Positions 17,362 through 26,895 of a DNA stretch of 64,000 nucleotides are shown here, piece by piece; the stretch's first letter is position 1; each line of letters begins with the position of its first letter. The stretch is from positions 2,914,001-2,978,000 of the forward strand of contig NZ_FNSW01000001.1 of the NCBI RefSeq assembly GCF_900104695.1, read 5' to 3'. A model generated the notes under the pieces. That model was not told the origin of the DNA and searched no databases. It saw only the letters and a program-made list of their open reading frames with translations. The position numbers were made by a program, and so were the translations under genes. The DNA is from Paenibacillus sp. GP183. Lineage in GTDB: Bacteria > Bacillota > Bacilli > Paenibacillales > NBRC-103111.

Positions 17362-18874
17362 GGAAACCACCCCCTGTGTAAGCACTGCTTCCCCGCACAT
17401 TGTCATGTTGAATGATTTTTTCATCGCTCATGGTTGTAACCAGTACCGCCATTTGTTTGAGGATCATACTGAAATATTTAAAAGAGCAGGTATTCTTATC
17501 CAGTGCATCCCGGCTAGCACGTTCCATAATTTCGGCAGAGTAGCTCTTGCCGAACCGCATGATTCCCATACAAGCCCTGTAGGTCTGCATGGGATATTCA
17601 CGGCTCTCCAGCAATTGTTTAATCAGTTCACGTGTATGGGGTCCTGTTTTCTCAGCCCAGGACAGGAAACGCTCTGAGCTCCATCCGGACACCGCTTTGT
17701 GCTCCTCTGGCATATGCTCCGGAAGCGTTGTATACCTTTTTGATGTGTTGTAATTTCTTGAGTAAGCAGCAATCCTTTCACTGCCGACATACACTTCTAC
17801 TGCTCTGGAAGTGGCTCGTACAGAACAGGATTGGTTAACATAGGAGTAATGAACACTGTAAAAGAACCGGTCATATTCAATATGGTAATTGAACTGAATC
17901 TTACCTTCTCTCCAGTCGGAATATTCGTACTTTGTGGCAGGCAGGGGCTGTAAGCAAGGTTTATCTATCTGTTCAAAGGCTGTCAATCGATTGCCTTGCA
18001 TCTTCTGAAAGGGCCGAAGGATCAACTTTACTAATTCTTCCGACAGGGCTTGATTGATCTCATAGAGGCTGAAAAATTGCGTGTTTCTCAGGGCAGCGAT
18101 GATTCTTCTTGACACCAGGCCTACCATATTCTCATCTGCTGCTTTATCCTTCGGTCTACCCGCCCTAGCAGGAACAAGGGTTGTTCTGTAATGTCGGGCC
18201 ATTTCGTTGTAGCTCTTGTTTAGGACAGGGTCGACCAGATCGGGTTTAATCACGGCCGTCTTGGTGTTGTCGGGAATCGTTACTTTCGGAACGCCACCGA
18301 AATATTCAAAGGTCCGCACATGTGCATCGATCCAGTTTGGCGTTTTCTGATCTTCATACGCATAAACAAATGGATATGCGCTTGCCGGTAGAACGGCCAC
18401 AAAGAGATAGACCTTCTTTATTTCTCCTGTACCTGGCTCGACGTAGGACATGGTGTCTCCTGCCCAGTCGACCTCGACTTCCTCGCCGGCTTTGTGTTCT
18501 TTGTGCATAGAAATCTTATTGTACTTTTTAAAGTTCCTATAGCGGTCACAGAACTGGCTATACATGATCCCGGTGGGGTGCTTTTGCTTGTACTCTTCCC
18601 ATAGTAGCATCAGCGTGACGCTTTTTTTCTTCATTTCGTTAAATACGTAATCCATATCCGGTTCGAGGGGGAGTGTCTTGCTTTCTACGGGGGGATACAG
18701 AGCGGACATTAGTTGCTTATCCGTAAGCTCGATTGGCCATAGGATTCCTGCTTTTTCCGCCCGGCCCAACACTTCAGAAACAGAGGACTTCCCACAGTTG
18801 CAGGCTTGTCCTATTTCTCTCAGGGAAAGGCCAATCTCATGTTTCAATCTTAAAATCTCTCTTGCCTTTAACAT
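17354..18874 (-). CDS. istA: IS21 transposase IstA
   Basis: About 506 residues from the ATG at 18874 (MLKAREILRLKHEIGLSLRE), with AGGAGG 6 bases before it. The upstream 25 codons (TTG start) have no ribosome site. An N-terminal helix-turn-helix (LSLREIGQACNCGKSSVSEV) is followed by a DDE core with VDWAGDTM (first Asp), PDNTKTAVI (second Asp) and KAADENMVGLVSRRI carrying the Glu. Length is normal. Its product catalyses IS21 transposition together with IstB. Confidence 0.92.
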   Translation of the reverse strand: MLKAREILRLKHEIGLSLREIGQACNCGKSSVSEVLGRAEKAGILWPIELTDKQLMSALYPPVESKTLPLEPDMDYVFNEMKKKSVTLMLLWEEYKQKHPTGIMYSQFCDRYRNFKKYNKISMHKEHKAGEEVEVDWAGDTMSYVEPGTGEIKKVYLFVAVLPASAYPFVYAYEDQKTPNWIDAHVRTFEYFGGVPKVTIPDNTKTAVIKPDLVDPVLNKSYNEMARHYRTTLVPARAGRPKDKAADENMVGLVSRRIIAALRNTQFFSLYEINQALSEELVKLILRPFQKMQGNRLTAFEQIDKPCLQPLPATKYEYSDWREGKIQFNYHIEYDRFFYSVHYSYVNQSCSVRATSRAVEVYVGSERIAAYSRNYNTSKRYTTLPEHMPEEHKAVSGWSSERFLSWAEKTGPHTRELIKQLLESREYPMQTYRACMGIMRFGKSYSAEIMERASRDALDKNTCSFKYFSMILKQMAVLVTTMSDEKIIQHDNVRGSSAYTGGGFRA

Positions 18875-18952
18875 TTCCATCCTCCTCAATCGATTGGCCT
18901 CCTTAATCTGTCTGATTAAAGAGTACCTGTTATTTTCATAACTCGACAAGGT

Positions 18953-19066
18953 GTCCGGATCATTCCGGAATGAGTGTCCGGATGTTACCGGAACGCTGTC
19001 CGGATGTTGCCGGAATGCTGTCCGGATGCTGCCGGAATGGGTGTCCGGATGTTACCGGAATACGCA
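18953..19066. repeat. IS21 right-end tandem TCCGGAT...CCGGAA units
   Basis: Five consecutive units of about 21-24 bp, each containing GTCCGGAT and CCGGAA, lie between the istA start and the element end. Spacing is regular but sequence varies, unlike the perfect array in the remnant at 1082. Confidence 0.75.
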
Positions 19067-19747
19067 CATTAGGGGATTTTTTTCTTTTTTATTTGAAGAA
19101 ACCTTGATACCAGAGAATCCAACTATCCACTTAAAAAAGCCTAAACTTGAAAAGAAGCTTCCAATCTACCTAACAGTAGAAGAATGTCACAGATTTATCG
19201 ACATTGTACGAAGGAACTCAATCAATAGAGAACGAAATGTCACTATAATCGCACTGTTTCTTTATACTGGAATGCGTCTGTCTGAACTTACGGGGTTGGA
19301 TATTCATGATTTGGATATGAGTAATCAAATCATAAGAGTATTTGGTAAAGGACGTAAGGAAAGACTAATTCCTATCTTAGCTCCACTTTTATCAAGTTTA
19401 AAATCATATCTTGATTATCGAAAGGGTATTCTAGGTGCCGATTGCTATACATTCAGCCCGTTATTTTTCACAGCAAAAAACCAAACATGGAAAGAATCCA
19501 TAAACGTACTGTTCATGAGATATTCATAAGATATTCAAAAGTTGCTAGAATCGATCAGCAACATTTTAGTGCACATAAATTGCGCCATACTTTTGCAACT
19601 CTACTATACTCACAAGGAGTGGATTTGTTGCAATTGAAATCTCTTCTAGGGCATGCTCATCTTAGCACGACAGAAATTTATACTCACACTTCTGCCAATC
19701 AACTAAAAGAGGCTATAATGAAACATCCACTTTCAAGGATAGAATAA
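19067..19747 (+). pseudogene. XerC/XerD-type tyrosine recombinase, 3' part, frameshifted
   Basis: Continues the gene cut at 16504. The catalytic domain is recognisable: TGMRLSELTGLDI (first Arg), GKGRKERLIPI (Lys), HKLRHTFATLLY (His-x2-Arg), LLGHAHLSTTEIYTH (His and Tyr nucleophile). The frame changes at the A-run 19475-19480. With one more A the text reads FFTAKKPNMERIHKRTVHEI, so a single A was lost. IS21 and this deletion both inactivate the gene. Its native job (chromosome dimer resolution or island integration) cannot be told. Confidence 0.88.
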
Positions 19748-20185
19748 ATTTAAGCGAAATAAGAAGTACTCCCTAGAAAATCAAAGATAACTTCGTAATT
19801 TTTAAATACACTTAGACCGATCAATATTGTAGAAAAGACCCCGTACATAACTCCGAGCGATATCTCATAATAAACGAACATCATGTGGTAATCCGGATCA
19901 AATGTTGGTGAAGTGCTGTTGACTGTTAAGGTATCTAGTTCCTCGTAATACCAAATGACTAGGTATCTACTTTAGCGTCTGGTGTGGGGTATAAACCAAC
20001 ATAGTCACCTGCAACGATATCGCAATAGGTGCGGGAAGTTTGTATAATGCCTTATTTTCAAGACATATGGACCCCATTAAAACTCATTGGTATTCAATTT
20101 TATCGTGATGATGAAAAGAGAATTTGGGTTAAATTTTGGTCAAAGCCGAGGCGCCTCCTCAAAAAATGAACTTTGTTAACGTAAT
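19748..20185. other. Intergenic DNA without a supported gene
   Basis: An ATG at 20048 opens a 39-codon plus-strand frame (MPYFQDIWTPLKLIGIQFYR...), but no ribosome site precedes it. It may be a gene scrap. No RNA or repeat was seen. Confidence 0.4.
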
Positions 20186-20190
20186 AAAAA

Positions 20191-20208
20191 GACACCTCTA
20201 TGGGTGTC
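20191..20208 (-). terminator. Terminator of the acyltransferase gene
   Basis: GACACC-loop-GGTGTC with TTTTT following on the minus strand, 8 bases past the acyltransferase stop. It closes the distal end of the polysaccharide locus. Confidence 0.75.
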
Positions 20209-20215
20209 CATATTA

Positions 20216-21325
20216 TTACGCTGTTAAATTTAATATTTTTTGTTGACGTTGAACCCTAGACTGACGATATTTTTCGATGGGATTTACTATGAAGCGAATC
20301 AAAATAAATGAAAAAATTACCGAAGTAACAGCTACTGCTAACGAAAAAATCATTTTATTTTGATTCAACCCTGTAATTGAAATTACGCTAATAATAAACA
20401 AGTGAGAAATATAAACAGGGTAGGACAATTCGGCCAAATTTCTGTCTATCTTATTTTTGCTGCTCCATTTGAAAATAAATGGTATACAAATTACAAAAAT
20501 AAGAATATACAGGTTTTGCTTCAAGATTTCTGGAATTGGAGCAAATTCGTAAATTAATGTACACAAAATTACAATACTAAAAGATCCCCTTCCATACATA
20601 ATCATTTTACTTGATCCGATGTCTTTTAACTTTAAGAAAAAATAATAGGAACATCCCCCAAGTAAAAAAAACGCTAATTCGGTTGGAAAAAATCGATAGG
20701 TCCACGGATCATGATTCCATCCTATTCCGAAAAGTATATATCCTTTCAAAATGAGACTTAAAAAGACCAGGACGACAATCTTCCGAATGTCTCTTACTAT
20801 AAAAGGCGCTATGGAATAAAACAATAATTCAGTACCTAAAGACCATGCAGGAGAAATCAATAAAAATTTAAAAAGCATTGGAGATGATTCTGTGAAATCA
20901 CTTGTAAAAGCCAAATCACCATGATTCAACTGTAGAAACATTACCGCGTCCTGTCCAAATATAATAATGTTAGTGACAATCAAGAATATCAAAGAAGTTA
21001 TACTCATTGAATCGTAATTTTGAATATATGGGGTCAGGGAAGCACCTTTTTTTAATACTATGAGTGAGCTTAAAGATAAAAAAAGAGTTATTAAACCGAC
21101 TGACCAATAAACTGGATACAACTTTAACATCCTATTAGAAATAAATAATCTGTAAGATCCCCTTCCTTTATATTTTTCATTCAAAATTAAAGCCATATAG
21201 AAACCGGATATGACAAAAAACGCTTCAACAGCAGTGCTGCCACCCACGAGCGAATATTCCCCTAGATATGGACCAGTGTGTGCGGCCACAACAGAAAGAG
21301 CTAATAGTAGCCTAATTACCCCCAT
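20216..21325 (-). CDS. Acyltransferase-3 family membrane acyltransferase
   Basis: 369 residues with about ten membrane segments. N-terminal MGVIRLLLALSVVAAH (catalytic His of the R-x-x-A/H motif), then GGSTAVEAFFVISGFYMALI and SNRMLKLYPVYW, all typical of OafA/NodX-type acyltransferases. These move acetyl or other acyl groups across the membrane onto surface sugars. As the last gene of the leftward locus it probably O-acetylates the polysaccharide made there. The acyl donor and acceptor cannot be read from sequence. Confidence 0.85.
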   Translation of the reverse strand: MGVIRLLLALSVVAAHTGPYLGEYSLVGGSTAVEAFFVISGFYMALILNEKYKGRGSYRLFISNRMLKLYPVYWSVGLITLFLSLSSLIVLKKGASLTPYIQNYDSMSITSLIFLIVTNIIIFGQDAVMFLQLNHGDLAFTSDFTESSPMLFKFLLISPAWSLGTELLFYSIAPFIVRDIRKIVVLVFLSLILKGYILFGIGWNHDPWTYRFFPTELAFFLLGGCSYYFFLKLKDIGSSKMIMYGRGSFSIVILCTLIYEFAPIPEILKQNLYILIFVICIPFIFKWSSKNKIDRNLAELSYPVYISHLFIISVISITGLNQNKMIFSLAVAVTSVIFSFILIRFIVNPIEKYRQSRVQRQQKILNLTA

Positions 21326-21365
21326 AGAAAAACACCTTTAACCCTTTCTTTCATCATACTATGCC

Positions 21366-21390
21366 CTCCAAATTAATTATTCATTTGGAG
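21366..21390. promoter_or_regulatory. Inverted repeat CTCCAAAT / ATTTGGAG
   Basis: An 8-bp perfect inverted repeat with a 9-base spacer, 41 bases upstream of the acyltransferase start. No T-run follows on either strand, so an operator or mRNA leader hairpin is more likely than a terminator. Confidence 0.3.
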
Positions 21391-21554
21391 TATACTCTAG
21401 CAAAGTTGTTTAATGCAGACATTTTATAAATTTATTCGACCTAGACGCTAAATTCGTTAACTTTAGAATCCTGCAAGCGGTGTTGGTGCAGGAGTCGGTG
21501 TGTTGATTCGTTTCAGTTCATCGGTTGGGCAAAAAAATAACATCCAGAATGTTA

Positions 21555-21774
21555 ATGAGAACCTGGTATAGATTAATTAATGAATCTAATCTTACAAAGA
21601 TATCGTTTCATGACCTACGGGATACACATACATCTTGTTGCTAAGGAATAATGCATTTTCAGAGCGTCTACCCTTGATACCTAATCACATTTATTACCTA
21701 ACATGCAGAAAGATGCTGCTGGTGAACTTGGCAAAACTTTATTTGCTAGTATTAATAATACTGATTTCACTTAA
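21555..21774 (+). pseudogene. Phage-type integrase, C-terminal remnant
   Basis: MRTWYRLINESNLTKISFHD followed by LRDTHTS holds the His-x2-Arg box of tyrosine integrases. The frame then breaks, and a second piece, MQKDAAGELGKTLFASINN, ends at a TAA at 21772-21774; such a tail is common at the end of phage and ICE integrases. The Tyr-containing section between them is degenerate. It is a second, distinct recombinase scrap near the end of the polysaccharide locus. The rest of 21391-21825 holds nothing clear. Confidence 0.65.
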
Positions 21775-21825
21775 TGTTTAGGGAATCAGACATTTTTTTC
21801 AAATCAAAAGGAATGAACCTACCAT

Positions 21826-22878
21826 TTATCTATTTATTGTAATAGGGAGTGGCTCTTCAACATCATCATAACCGTTCGGGTTATTAAATTGCCAACGCCA
21901 AGAATCGGCGCACATCTCTTGGATTCCTCTCTCCGCAAACCAACCCAGTTCTCTTTTTGCCTTGGATGGATCAGCATAACATACCGCTACGTCTCCTGAT
22001 CTTCGATTGACAGTTATATAAGGGATCTTCCTGTTAGACACTTGTTCAAAGGCTTGGATCATCTCCAATACGCTATAACCTTTCCCCGTACCAAGGTTAT
22101 AGGCCTCCACACCAGTAGTTGATATGACCTTTTGTATAGCTTTTAAATGTCCGTGCGCAAGGTCAACTACGTGGATATAATCTCTCACACCTGTGCCGTC
22201 AGGTGTAGCATAATCATTACCAAATACTCGAAGCTCCTTTAACTTTCCAACTGCTACTTGAGTAATATATGGCATTAGATTGTTTGGTACGCCGTTGGGA
22301 TCCTCTCCGATTCGACCACTCAGATGAGCACCAACCGGGTTGAAGTATCGCAAAAGGGAAATACTCCAGTTGTTATCAGACTCATAAAGATCTCGTAGAA
22401 TTTCCTCGATCATCAATTTCGTACGTCCATAAGGATTAGTGGCTCCAAGTGTAAATCCCTCGGATATTGGCGCGCCTTCCCTGACACTGACACTATATAC
22501 TGTTGCCGAAGAACTAAATACCAACCTCTTCACATTGTATTTTTGCATTACCTGGCAGAGATTAAGTGTTCCAGTAATATTGTTATGATAATAAATGAGG
22601 GGAATCTCAACTGACTCGCCAACAGCTTTGTACCCGGCAAAATGGATAACCGCATCAATCTTGTTATCTGAAAAGATAACTTCTAGATTATCCCTATTTA
22701 GTAAATCTACGTTATAAAATTTTATATTTTTACCTGTGATTTCACGCAATCGATGTATGGATTTGATTTTGCTATTGGATAAATTATCTAGCACAATTAT
22801 TTCATAACCAACATTTAATAACTCAACACAGGTATGGCTACCAATATATCCTGCCCCTCCGGTTACTAGTATGGCCAT
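21826..22878 (-). CDS. galE: UDP-glucose 4-epimerase
   Basis: 350 residues. Extended short-chain dehydrogenase with NAD-binding [10 protein letters not shown] at 6-15, SSSATVY (catalytic Ser/Thr), and YGRTK (Tyr and Lys of YxxxK). [12 protein letters not shown] and [12 protein letters not shown] are also typical. It interconverts UDP-glucose and UDP-galactose (or the N-acetyl forms), feeding galactose units to the locus. Two partial copies exist at 13881-14001 and 23526-23655. It lies about 500 bases upstream of the acyltransferase. Confidence 0.93.
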   Translation of the reverse strand: MAILVTGGAGYIGSHTCVELLNVGYEIIVLDNLSNSKIKSIHRLREITGKNIKFYNVDLLNRDNLEVIFSDNKIDAVIHFAGYKAVGESVEIPLIYYHNNITGTLNLCQVMQKYNVKRLVFSSSATVYSVSVREGAPISEGFTLGATNPYGRTKLMIEEILRDLYESDNNWSISLLRYFNPVGAHLSGRIGEDPNGVPNNLMPYITQVAVGKLKELRVFGNDYATPDGTGVRDYIHVVDLAHGHLKAIQKVISTTGVEAYNLGTGKGYSVLEMIQAFEQVSNRKIPYITVNRRSGDVAVCYADPSKAKRELGWFAERGIQEMCADSWRWQFNNPNGYDDVEEPLPITINR

Positions 22879-22949
22879 TAGCTTTATCCCTCTCTCCTAA
22901 TCGTTGTAATTGCTAGCTTTTCGTTGGTTCAGCAAGCCCTAAACAAGAA

Positions 22950-23515
22950 TTAATTAAAAATTTTATTATGTTGTCGTAATACACTCTTTGCATCTGTACC
23001 ATCGAGAGTGATAATCGTGCTATTTTTATTCACCCACCAAAACTTTGAAATGTAATTACTGTGGCGGCACAATAGGTGAACGTGATTCCAGTTTCTTTTT
23101 ACCCTCCTCATATGAAAATCAGACGTGACAACGATAGCTGTTCTAAACTTGAACTGGCCCATTAGTTCTTTCGTGTAAGTTGCATTTTGGTATGTACTGT
23201 CCGCTTTCCCTTCTGTAATAATGGTACTATAGCTACTCCCAATTGTATTGCTCTGTCTAGACAAGACTCGATTTGATTCAATTTTTCATTTGCATTTGAA
23301 TGCATTACATAGGGAGTGTAACCAAGTTTGAAGCAGTTCTACAGCTTTTTCAAGCCTACCTTCACCGCCACTTAATACAATAATAACATCAGAACGTTTA
23401 GGATTTTGGTCTAGTACTAAAAAGTGCCCCTCTAACAATATTGCTATAGCAAACAGTAATAAACAAAGAATACAAAAAAATAAACTTTCGATTTGTATAC
23501 CATTCCCAACCCCTC
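22950..23515 (-). pseudogene. YdcF/SanA-like (DUF218) protein, multiply frameshifted
   Basis: Pieces in three frames line up with the family: LEGHFLVLDQNPKRSDVIIV then LSGGEGRLEKAVELL; then LGYTPYVMHSNANEKLNQ; then EGKADSTYQNATYTKELMGQ and TAIVVTSDFHMRRVKR. Order and spacing are those of a YdcF-type membrane-linked protein. At least two frameshifts separate the pieces. Family members are linked to envelope polysaccharide metabolism, but no enzyme activity is settled. Confidence 0.75.
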
Positions 23516-23525
23516 GTATACTTTC

Positions 23526-23655
23526 TTAGTAACCATTCAACACAACTAACATTCCTCTATTAATGCTCGAAACAAAGTGATCATTCATGACACTCGGATT
23601 ATTCAAGTACCAGCGCCAAGCTACTGTACATATTTCTTCCAGCCCTAACTCAGTT
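23526..23655 (-). pseudogene. C-terminal fragment of a GalE-like epimerase
   Basis: ITELGLEEICTVAWRWYLNN followed by PSVMND resembles the GalE end [20 protein letters not shown]. It is fused directly behind an rmlA fragment, which shows that recombination joined two unrelated sugar genes. It stops at a TAA complementary to 23526-23528. Confidence 0.65.
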
Positions 23656-23963
23656 ATAATCCGTTTTTTCCTCTCCTAATATCATTGCAATGTAGTTTTC
23701 ACCAATCTTTACCAATTAAAACCTGGGCTAATCCATCCGGGCTCGGTTGAACCTTATATTCAAGATTTACGCCAAACTGTGAACCATCCCCTAATAAAGC
23801 CTCAAAATGTGGAGTATCATGTGAAGCTGAAATGATTAATATATCTGGTATTCCCACAAGCAATAAAGTTGACAGTGGATAGTAATTCATTGGTTTATCG
23901 TAAACTGGTAATATGGATATAATCAAGTACCACCTGCTAACATAATACCTTATAATCGAGTCT
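23656..23963 (-). pseudogene. rmlA: Glucose-1-phosphate thymidylyltransferase fragment
   Basis: [60 protein letters not shown] and, after a frameshift, [11 protein letters not shown] are all RmlA. The upstream MLAGGT is interrupted by a stop, and the segment holding GTRLYP is missing. Only about one third of the gene remains. It implies that a dTDP-sugar (rhamnose-type) pathway once belonged to this locus. Confidence 0.85.
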
Positions 23964-23972
23964 ATTTACCGC

Positions 23973-25064
23973 TTACTCCTTCAAGACCTTACCTATACTG
24001 TCTCCAATTCCATCTAAAATTTCTTGGTTTGATGGATACTCGCTCTCTCTTGTTGACCTTTGCACTTTATGGAATAGTTCTTCATTAAAAGTTAGCTCTT
24101 TGAGTTCATCCCATAAAATCACGTAGCCTCTTTCTATTGATTGTAAAAAGTTTATTGTATTCCTATCCTCCTGCATATTGCTTCGATCAACAACCATAAA
24201 CGGCTTATTTAATTGGACCACTTCGCCGACTGTACTCCAACCAGCTTTGGAAATAACAAGATCAGAAATCGCAAGGTAATGCTGCGATTCAGTATAGTCT
24301 TTAGGTATGTGAATAACATTAGGGCGATCAATATTCATATGTTCTGATACAATAAAAAGTACATGCTCTTGATCCCATAATTTCCAACCAGAGTAATCAT
24401 CAATGTCGATCTTCATTCCAAATCCAAAGTATACAATCAATTGAAATTCATTAGAACGAACCTCATCATTTAATCTTTTAATTTCACTATTCCGTATTCC
24501 TCTATAAAAATAATGTTCTGCTTCGTGTAATATCTTCCCCCATTCAGGCTCTTTTGAACCCGCTAGTGGTATGAAGTAGTCCATCTGATTATAAGCATCT
24601 TTTAGAAATTGAAGCTTATCTTCCTCAATAATTCCTTGATAAGCTTTATACCAGGTAAAATTTGAAATTCCTATCGTTGGTAAACCCAACTTTTTTCCTG
24701 CAATAAAGGGAAAAGGTGATATATCCGAAATGATAAAATCGACATTCTCTTCTTTAAGATAATATTCCTCTTGCTGTAGGTATGAAGATGCATATTCTAA
24801 ATACTTATCATACAAAAAAATCATTCTTTCTTTATCGATTTCGACTGATGATTCCTTTAATAAATATCCTAGATCATTCTTAACATAACGATAACGAACT
24901 CGGGAATTATTCTCAATTGATGTTTGAATAAATCCTAATGGAAAAGAGGTACAGATGATAAATTGAACATTATCGTACTTATCTAATAGCGTTCGAATAA
25001 TAGCTATACTGCGTGAAGCGTGGCCATATCCATAGTCAGAAACATAGTAACTTATAGTCTTCAT
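23973..25064 (-). CDS. GT-B glycosyltransferase, MurG/GT28-C-like
   Basis: 363 residues. Begins ISYYVSDYGYGHASRSIAII, the Gly/His-rich loop of GT-B enzymes. The second half has VYFGFGM, then SDLVISKAGWSTVGEVVQLN and KPFMVVDRSNMQEDRNT, resembling the donor-binding part of GT28 enzymes. It probably adds one sugar to the repeat unit. The sugar is unknown. An IS element has inserted directly upstream (25089-26830), so transcription from the rest of the locus may be cut. Confidence 0.7.
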   Translation of the reverse strand: MKTISYYVSDYGYGHASRSIAIIRTLLDKYDNVQFIICTSFPLGFIQTSIENNSRVRYRYVKNDLGYLLKESSVEIDKERMIFLYDKYLEYASSYLQQEEYYLKEENVDFIISDISPFPFIAGKKLGLPTIGISNFTWYKAYQGIIEEDKLQFLKDAYNQMDYFIPLAGSKEPEWGKILHEAEHYFYRGIRNSEIKRLNDEVRSNEFQLIVYFGFGMKIDIDDYSGWKLWDQEHVLFIVSEHMNIDRPNVIHIPKDYTESQHYLAISDLVISKAGWSTVGEVVQLNKPFMVVDRSNMQEDRNTINFLQSIERGYVILWDELKELTFNEELFHKVQRSTRESEYPSNQEILDGIGDSIGKVLKE

Positions 25065-25088
25065 TATTTATCTCCCAACCTAAAAAAA

Positions 25089-26830
25089 CTACGACAGCAT
25101 AATCAACTAACTGTTCAATAAATTCCATTTATGCTCTAAGTCGTTGAGGTAGCCTTCGGTATTGCGATTAAACTTTTTACGTAATATGACACAGGTTAAA
25201 CGCTGGTCCCACTGTGCTTTCCGTGCTTTATAACGACTAAAGGAAACGGAACGCAGTCGTGAAATCACATGCTCTTGACGAAGCGCATCGTTCACCAATA
25301 CGATCATTTCACCATTGCGTACGATGTAGCTGTTCCAGTTACGAAGTCCTGTAATTCGACGGTGACTAGCCTTCGTCTGTCGAAAGAATTGCTCCAAGTC
25401 ATTATTTGTTCTTGGAATGTAATAATGATCATAACAAGTGAATAGACCTCTCCAAAACCCTTTGGAAAAGTTGAGTAAATTGTTAACCATGAGTTCGTCA
25501 TTCTCAAGCGTGTAGGTTTGTTTTACCCAATTCAGTAACATTGATAGCTCCCATTCAACCGTCTCGCTAGTTTTATCTTCACCAGGGGTAAGGATAATGG
25601 CGATATAATCCATCGGTTTCATTAGCCGCGATACGGCTTCATAAACAGGATTCATTTCATCTATTTTGCTGAATATTCTGATAATATTTTGAAGCAAACT
25701 AGGCTCTTTTTTTACTCAAGCATCTTTGTAAAGAAGCCTGAATCGCTTGTGCACGTTCATAAATCATTAATCCAGGAAGCTCCAATGGTGGATCTCCGTC
25801 TTCTAGGAGCAAGGCTCGGACAGCTGCCACATATCCCTTGGCAATCTGCGCTTCGGTAATTTCAGCAGTTTCCGAATCTGGCTGTTCCGTTTTCCCCGTC
25901 TCGGATGCTTGGATCTCAGCCTGTTCTATTTTTCGTTCGATGTCCCGAATCCCGCGCATGCTTTTTTTGAGTTCCATTTTTAATTTACGATCGGCTTCGA
26001 TAATGGGTTTGGCTATGTCCTTCAGATAATGGTACTGACAGTATTGGTAAGGCACATCCGGTAACAAGGTCTCAAATGCCAGCCGAATGGATTTTTGCCC
26101 GTCACTTACAATACCTACAATTGGATAGCCCAACTCCATGATGGGTTCAATGAGCGTCTTCAGCTCTTCTGCCGTTCCGCTCTTCATGTTTTGTGCAGCG
26201 AGTACCGTGCCGCTGAATACTTCGCGTAGGACATATAGAGTTTCATTCCCTTTCTCAGGCTGAACGCCATCCATCGATAAGATGACGCCGCCATTTTGTT
26301 CGGTAGTCTCTGCAAGTACTTTGTTTACATGATCATCCAAACTCGCAGAAAGCAACGTCTGATAGCGTTCGTACAAATTTTGAGCATGCCTTTCACTCGT
26401 TGGAATACCTCGTTCATTCAACGCATCAGCAACTTCTTTAACTGTTCGATGCTGCTTAAAGCGCAGTTCTCCAACGAGAGCAAGCACATCATATCCATAT
26501 GAGGAATGCTTCATGCTAAGCATCTCAGCTTCAGCAGATTTATACGCAACTCCTGTATGTGTACAATCTAGATTTTTGCAAGCATAAGCCATACTCCATG
26601 CATGGATGATTCCGTTTGTTGTGACAATCTTTTTCTCCCATGCTGTATGGGTTCTCCGCAATTTTGACTCACAGTGCGGACATTTTTTAAACTCAGGTCT
26701 GAAGTAAACTCTGGGCGCAGCACCCAATCTATTTTTCTCAAGCATTAAGGTCATCTCCTACAATAAATTCTGACCTTTATACTTTCGATAAAAGATTGGA
26801 AATTCCTGCTAGTCAATCTTGCTGTCGTAG
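25089..26830 (-). mobile_element. Unassigned DDE insertion sequence in a poly-A tract
   Basis: About 1742 bp with inverted ends CTACGACAGCA (25089) and TGCTGTCGTAG (ending 26830). It is flanked by A-runs on both sides (seven on the left, nineteen on the right), so target duplication cannot be sized. It holds one transposase in two frames. The element separates manC from the GT-B transferase. I could not assign a family. Confidence 0.75.
25107..26754 (-). pseudogene. DDE transposase broken at an A7 run
   Basis: The first frame (26754-25699, 351 residues) has zinc-binding Cys pairs (KKCPHCESK, CKNLDC), a first Asp in VILSMDGVQPE, a second in GIVSDGQKSIRLA and a CQYHYLKDI motif like IS256/MULE enzymes. 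The second frame (25697-25107) carries the Glu in TNNDLEQFFRQTKASHRRI. The frames meet at AGTAAAAAAAGAGCC; six A would restore SKKEPSLLQNII. So one extra A separates the third catalytic residue from the other two. It could be a mutation, or slippage could supply some full product. Confidence 0.75.
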
Positions 26831-26849
26831 AAAAAAAAAAAAAAAAAAA
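26831..26849. repeat. Run of 19 A
   Basis: Homopolymer directly at the right end of the insertion sequence. It was probably the target and may have expanded. Length is likely to vary between isolates or reads. Confidence 0.8.
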
Positions 26850-26895
26850 CAATTCAGAAGCAAGATCTATTAATCAGACTCAACTAAAATTGCTT

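Larger units (their letters stand above)
16505..19066 (-). mobile_element. IS21-family element inserted in a recombinase gene
   Basis: About 2.56 kb, bounded by TGCGTATTCCGG (16505) and CCGGAATACGCA (ending 19066). CATTAG repeats outside both ends (16499-16504 and 19067-19072), a 6-bp target duplication. It carries istA and istB on the minus strand and several TCCGG...CCGGA units near each end. All parts appear intact. An end fragment of a close relative is at 1019-1196. Confidence 0.92.

Noticed and set aside
20048-20167. 39-codon plus-strand frame as a gene
   Set aside because: No ribosome site, no recognised domain and isolated in intergenic DNA. Noted only as a possible scrap.
25699-25740. 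Classical -1 programmed frameshift in the transposase
   Set aside because: A -1 shift at the A7 run leads to a stop after about 15 codons. Only +1 (or loss of one A) joins the two halves.
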